Assembly (NCBI GenBank): GCA_025800435.1
Contig: JAOXRV010000481.1
Coordinates: forward strand, 1-9,749
Source of the DNA: Cellvibrionaceae bacterium
Lineage (GTDB): Bacteria; Pseudomonadota; Gammaproteobacteria; Pseudomonadales; Cellvibrionaceae
DNA: 9,749 bases
Direction of reading: 5' to 3'
Of this stretch, positions 6,500-9,749 are shown one piece after another; the stretch's first letter is position 1; every line of letters begins with the position of its first letter. The notes beneath the pieces were generated by a model. It was given only the letters and a program-made list of their open reading frames with translations. It was not told where the DNA came from and did not search any database. Position numbers and translations under genes: made by a program.

Positions 6500-7246
6500 C
6501 TACAAACCACTAACCTCCCCCGAACCACTAATCGACACCGACAACTTCGGCTCCCCCAAATAGTAAACATCGCCACTACCAGCCACCCGAGCATCGAGCG
6601 ACTCGCGCACATGCACTTCAACCTCGCCAGAGCCATTGACCCGTACCTTGGCCTGCTCGGCCACCAGTTTGCGCAAAGCCAGATCACCACTGCCATTCAC
6701 CTGGGCCGTTAAACGCGTAACCTTACCCCGAGCTTTGATATCCCCACTGCCAGACACTTTAAGATCTAAGCGCTCAAGGCTGACATTTTCTAACACAATA
6801 TCCCCAGAACCGTGAATATCAGCGCTTAACTCATCCAACTCTACCTCACCCAGTAGGCGAATATCACCCGAGCCATTGATAGCAATTTTTTCAATATCGG
6901 GCACGGTTACTTCCAGCAGCATACCAAGTTTACTGCGATAGCCTTTATCTGCATCCACCACCAAAGTGTCACCCTTAAGGTGAAAACTAAAATTATCCAG
7001 AAGGTTGTCGTCACTGCTCAGGCGCAAGCTCTGCTGGCTGCCTATTCGCAACTCGATATCACCGGCGGTTTTTAACTCAATAGCGGTAAACGCTGGCGAC
7101 TCGATGGTTTGGCTGGCCTTATCGCCGGAGCCCTTGATACTGCCAAAGCGCCAAGACTTATCGTCCAGGTCCATCGCCACATGGCAGGCGCTAAGGCTTA
7201 GGCCGATAAAGGCGATCACAGAAAAGCGAAATAGTTGGGCGAACAT
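6500..7246 (-). CDS. DUF2807 (GIN-domain, auto-transporter adhesin head-like) lipoprotein
   Basis: A 248-residue envelope protein of unknown molecular role. The signal sequence ends LSAC with Cys21; His at +2 predicts outer-membrane placement. The DUF2807 domain spans about 50-245: it begins with FTAIELKTAGDIELRIG, and the C-terminal half is a regular series of GSG[D/E] turns at residues 125, 146, 166, 185, 205, 223 and 241, about 18-21 residues apart, suggesting stacked beta-solenoid rungs. Another GSGD occurs near 39. I chose the ATG at 7246 because GGAGG sits five bases upstream and the signal peptide then starts correctly; an extension to 7372 would only read into the preceding gene's antisense-free alternate frame and lacks a signal peptide. 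It follows the TviB-like gene by 53 bp on the same strand, possibly as the last gene of the polysaccharide operon. Its ribosome site lies in a predicted hairpin. Confidence 0.9.
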   Translation of the reverse strand: MFAQLFRFSVIAFIGLSLSACHVAMDLDDKSWRFGSIKGSGDKASQTIESPAFTAIELKTAGDIELRIGSQQSLRLSSDDNLLDNFSFHLKGDTLVVDADKGYRSKLGMLLEVTVPDIEKIAINGSGDIRLLGEVELDELSADIHGSGDIVLENVSLERLDLKVSGSGDIKARGKVTRLTAQVNGSGDLALRKLVAEQAKVRVNGSGEVEVHVRESLDARVAGSGDVYYLGEPKLSVSISGSGEVSGL

Positions 7247-7288
7247 GGGGCCTCCAGAATAATGGTTTTCACCATTAGACGAGGCCCC
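7247..7288 (-). promoter_or_regulatory. Predicted mRNA hairpin sequestering the DUF2807 ribosome-binding site
   Basis: On the minus-strand transcript an 8-bp stem GGGGCCTC (7288-7281) pairs with GAGGCCCC (7254-7247), which contains most of the Shine-Dalgarno GGAGG and abuts the ATG. Nested inside is a 7-bp stem TAATGGT/ACCATTA (7277-7271 and 7266-7260) closed by a GAAA (GNRA) tetraloop. The 5' arm begins 11 bases after the dehydrogenase gene's TAA, within reach of a terminating ribosome. The pairing is visible; translational coupling is inferred. Confidence 0.6.
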
Positions 7289-7299
7289 GAGGGAAAAGG

Positions 7300-8568
7300 T
7301 TACAGGCGCAGATCCGCTTGCTCTTGGGGCAGCACATATTTGAGATCGTAGACCAAGCCGCCGTCGACACACAGGCCCCGAATGGCATCGCCACCCATGG
7401 CTGCAAACTGCTCGTGGGCCACCGCCAGTACCACCGCGGAATAGCGGCCGGGCACAAGCTCGCTAATCGGTGTGATACCGTATTCGGCCTCGACCTCGGC
7501 AGGATTTACCCAGGGGTCGTAGACATCCACATTGAGGTGAAAATCTTGCAGGCTCTGCACCACATCATAGACCCGGGAGTTACGCACATCCGGGCAGTTT
7601 TCTTTAAAGGTAAAGCCCATAATCAATATATTACCCCGGGCAATATTGAGGCCCTGGCGCAGCATCTCTTTGACCAGATTATCGGCCACATAGCCGCCCA
7701 TGCCGTCGTTAATGCGGCGGCTGGCAATAATAATATCGGGGATATAACCGGCGGCCTTAGCCTTGTGGGCCAGGTAATAGGGATCGATACCAATACAGTG
7801 GCCACCCACCAAACCCGGGCGGAAGGGTAAGAAATTCCACTTGCTGCCAGCGGCCTGCAATACCTCTTCGGTATCGATATCCAGAGCGTTAAAAATCAGC
7901 GCCAACTCATTGACCAGGGCGATATTGACATCGCGCTGGGTGTTTTCAATCACCTTGGCTGCCTCGGCTACCTTGATCGAGCTGGCCTTAAACGTGCCGG
8001 CCTGAATAATGCTGCGGTAGATCGCATCCACCCGCTCGGCAATCTCAGGGGTAGAGCCTGAGGTAATCTTGGTAATATTGGGCAGGCGGTTAACTTTATC
8101 GCCGGGGTTGATACGCTCGGGGCTATAGCCGGCAAAAAAATCATGGTTAAACCGCAGGCCCGAATCCCGCTCCAGCACCGGCACACACACTTCTTCGGTG
8201 GCACCTGGGTAAACAGTGGACTCATAGATCACAATATCGCCAACGCCCAAAACCTGGGCCACCGTGGCACTGGCCATTTCCAAGGGACGTAAATCCGGAT
8301 TTTTATGGCCGTCAATGGGTGTGGGCACAGTGACGATATACACATTGCACTGGGCCATGCCCTGCAGCTGATCGGTGTAGTGGATCTCGCCCGCCGCCGC
8401 CATTTCTTCGGCGCTGAGTTCCATCGTCGCATCGTGACCACGGCGCAGTTCGAGCACCCGCTCGGCGTCAATATCAAAGCCTACCGTGGTAAAGTGTTTA
8501 GACAACTCCACCGCCAGTGGTAGGCCGACATATCCAAGGCCAATGACGGCGATATTTGGGGCTTGCAT
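7300..8568 (-). CDS. tviB: UDP-N-acetylhexosamine 6-dehydrogenase (TviB/WbpO type)
   Basis: A 422-residue cytoplasmic NAD-dependent dehydrogenase of the UDP-glucose/GDP-mannose dehydrogenase family. It oxidises C6 of a UDP-HexNAc, most likely UDP-GlcNAc or UDP-GalNAc, to the uronic acid for capsule, O-antigen or exopolysaccharide. The NAD-binding N-terminus has IGLGYVGLPLAV (9-20) and VPTP (81-84). The central domain has YESTVYPGATEEVCVPVLE (115-133) and the catalytic Cys258 in GLVGGHCIGIDPYYLAHKA. The C-terminal domain has GFTFKENCPDVRNSR (318-332). Length and motifs match Vi-antigen TviB and Pseudomonas WbpO; telling them from WecC-type UDP-ManNAc dehydrogenases needs comparison. It starts 13 bp after the glycosyltransferase stop, so one operon is likely. 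The ribosome site is weak (GAGAGAAACAAAACC before ATG). Confidence 0.93.
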   Translation of the reverse strand: MQAPNIAVIGLGYVGLPLAVELSKHFTTVGFDIDAERVLELRRGHDATMELSAEEMAAAGEIHYTDQLQGMAQCNVYIVTVPTPIDGHKNPDLRPLEMASATVAQVLGVGDIVIYESTVYPGATEEVCVPVLERDSGLRFNHDFFAGYSPERINPGDKVNRLPNITKITSGSTPEIAERVDAIYRSIIQAGTFKASSIKVAEAAKVIENTQRDVNIALVNELALIFNALDIDTEEVLQAAGSKWNFLPFRPGLVGGHCIGIDPYYLAHKAKAAGYIPDIIIASRRINDGMGGYVADNLVKEMLRQGLNIARGNILIMGFTFKENCPDVRNSRVYDVVQSLQDFHLNVDVYDPWVNPAEVEAEYGITPISELVPGRYSAVVLAVAHEQFAAMGGDAIRGLCVDGGLVYDLKYVLPQEQADLRL

Positions 8569-8581
8569 GGTTTTGTTTCTC

Positions 8582-9685
8582 TCACTGTTGTAACAGTTCT
8601 TGGTACAGTGCCAAGGTCTGTTTAATCATTTCACTTTTTAGGTAGCGGTTGTTGGCCTGGGGTTTTAAACCCTGAGTCAAAACCGCAGCGATGCGCTCGC
8701 GCAGCTCGGTTTGATCATAACAACTGACCGCCCCCGCAGGGAATAAGGCCCGCAACTGCTCGCCTACCCCACCGTGGTCAAAACCCACCACCGGCACCCC
8801 CATGGTCAGGGCCTCGGTGGTGGTGCGGCCAAACGACTCGGGCTTGGTCGACAAACTCAACACCACTGCCGCCTGGCTGTAAATTTCACGCATATCACGG
8901 CGTGCACCGGTAAAACTCACCCGCTGCTGCAGGCCCAATTGCTCGACCCGCTGATACAGCTGTTCGGCATAAGCGCGCCGTTTGGGGTCTTCACCGCCGA
9001 CGATCAGGGCGTGCCAATCGGGCTGCTGCTGGGCGACTTCGGCCATTAAATCCAATAATATCCCGTGCCCCTTGAGCCGGGTTAAACGCCCGGGCAAACA
9101 AATCAAACGCTTGCCCTGCAATTGCGGAAACTCGCGCTGCCACTGCTGCAACCAATCAGCCGGTGGCTGGTAAGCCGGCGGGTACTCGGCCGCGTCAACG
9201 CCGCGATTGATAACCGTAACCTTGTGCATATCGGTGCCGGGATAATTGGCGGCAATATACTCGGCCACGGTTTTAGAAACCGCAATCACCCGCTCGCCCT
9301 TACACATGACTTCGCTGTAGGCAGAGACCGAATGCAAACCGTGCATGGTGCTGATAAAACGCGGCCGCTGCTGGCTGGGCATACCGCGCCAGGCCAAATA
9401 AGCAACCCAGGCCGGCATACGCGAGCGCACATGCACAATATCGAATTGCTGTTCGGCAAAAAAACGCCGCAGCTTCCACAGCTGCAAAAATGTAAGCGGC
9501 GACTTTTTACCCAGGTTCCACTCAATATGGCTGGAGCCTTCGGCCTGCAGCTGTTCGACCATCGGCCCGCCGGCAGAAAGCACATAGGATTGATGCCCGG
9601 CCTCGGCCAGGGCCTTGGCAATTTCTAAGGTGCCGACCTCGACCCCGCCACCGTGTAAGCTGGGTAAGATTTGTAAAACTTTCAT
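8582..9685 (-). CDS. GT4-family glycosyltransferase (GT-B fold)
   Basis: A 367-residue retaining glycosyltransferase adding a sugar from a nucleotide donor to a growing surface glycan at the inner membrane. The N-terminal acceptor domain begins LQILPSLHGGGVEVGTLEIA, with the glycine-rich loop at 11-14, followed by FDIVHVRSRMPAWVAYLA (81-98) and STMHGLHSVSAYSE (112-125). The donor domain carries PGRLTRLKGH (198-207; Arg200 and Lys205 at the usual phosphate-binding positions) and the GT4 E-x7-E signature PESFGRTTTEAL (E283 and E291). There is no transmembrane segment; peripheral association is typical. Its ATG overlaps the upstream gene's TGA by four bases (ATGA), implying coupled translation, and the dehydrogenase gene follows after 13 bp. 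The sugar and linkage cannot be read from sequence. Confidence 0.92.
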   Translation of the reverse strand: MKVLQILPSLHGGGVEVGTLEIAKALAEAGHQSYVLSAGGPMVEQLQAEGSSHIEWNLGKKSPLTFLQLWKLRRFFAEQQFDIVHVRSRMPAWVAYLAWRGMPSQQRPRFISTMHGLHSVSAYSEVMCKGERVIAVSKTVAEYIAANYPGTDMHKVTVINRGVDAAEYPPAYQPPADWLQQWQREFPQLQGKRLICLPGRLTRLKGHGILLDLMAEVAQQQPDWHALIVGGEDPKRRAYAEQLYQRVEQLGLQQRVSFTGARRDMREIYSQAAVVLSLSTKPESFGRTTTEALTMGVPVVGFDHGGVGEQLRALFPAGAVSCYDQTELRERIAAVLTQGLKPQANNRYLKSEMIKQTLALYQELLQQ

Positions 9686-9749
9686 TGCGTAAATACCCCG
9701 CGCTGCAACAACTGCTGGGCACAGTAATCGGCCTGGTTAAAATCTGTTT
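9682..9749 (-). CDS. Partial 3' end of an upstream gene in the polysaccharide operon
   Basis: An open frame enters from the right edge and ends at TGA (9684-9682), overlapping the glycosyltransferase ATG in an ATGA. The last residues read NQADYCAQQLLQRGVFTQ, a plausible helical C-terminus with ordinary codon use. About 21 residues are visible, too few to name a family; another glycan-assembly gene is likely from context only. Confidence 0.6.
   Translation of the reverse strand, partial: TDFNQADYCAQQLLQRGVFTQ

Noticed and set aside
7247..7372. A longer start for the DUF2807 gene at 7372, adding 42 residues
   Set aside because: The extension runs into the dehydrogenase coding region in another frame, lacks a signal peptide, and ignores the strong GGAGG five bases before the ATG at 7246.
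7318..7830. A 170-codon plus-strand open frame opposite the dehydrogenase gene, and a similar 168-codon one at 9122-9628 opposite the glycosyltransferase gene
   Set aside because: Both are antisense shadows of genes with complete catalytic motifs, and their translations show no family features.
9522..9722. A short minus-strand open frame covering the glycosyltransferase start, as the upstream gene
   Set aside because: It is out of frame with the glycosyltransferase and overlaps it heavily. The frame ending at TGA 9684-9682 with an ATGA junction is a much better upstream gene.

Overview
The window looks like chromosomal DNA from a marine or environmental gammaproteobacterium. The evidence is lipoprotein and TonB-receptor genes of gammaproteobacterial type, an AlkK-like acyl-CoA synthetase behind a PsrA-type operator, and a TviB/WbpO-type nucleotide-sugar dehydrogenase. 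A Cellvibrionales/Spongiibacteraceae-like lineage is my guess, not a demonstrated assignment. Coding density is high. I see no rRNA, tRNA, CRISPR array, transposase or phage gene.

Layout. (1) 24-2168, plus strand: two lipoprotein genes 21 bp apart, probably one operon. The first encodes an unrecognised 218-residue lipoprotein; the second an M48 zinc metalloprotease lipoprotein with an added C-terminal LysM-like domain, which suggests envelope quality control. (2) 2169-3923, plus strand: a short intergenic region with two separate dyads (a PsrA-like operator over a candidate promoter, then a 26-bp near-perfect palindrome), followed by an AlkK-family medium/long-chain acyl-CoA synthetase gene. 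(3) 3941-3975: a perfect 15-bp-stem hairpin shared by the convergent ends of the synthetase and the next gene, overlapping the latter's stop codon. (4) 3972-6161, minus strand: a TonB-dependent outer-membrane receptor. (5) 6162-6499: 338 bp without a gene, holding a compact ~110-bp inverted-repeat element and several small hairpins. (6) 6500-9749, minus strand: a surface-polysaccharide operon entering from beyond the right edge: the tail of an unidentified gene (4-bp ATGA overlap), a GT4 glycosyltransferase, a UDP-HexNAc 6-dehydrogenase (TviB/WbpO type), and, 53 bp further on, a DUF2807 lipoprotein gene whose ribosome-binding site is buried in a predicted mRNA hairpin.

How the parts fit. The left half concerns the envelope and fatty-acid activation; the operator suggests that fatty-acid availability controls the synthetase. 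The right half makes an activated uronic amino sugar and transfers sugars to a surface glycan. The DUF2807 lipoprotein may be translationally coupled to the dehydrogenase gene through the hairpin. No gene set here amounts to a clearly new system. The most original signals are regulatory and structural: the double dyad upstream of the synthetase, the sequestering hairpin, and the inverted-repeat element.
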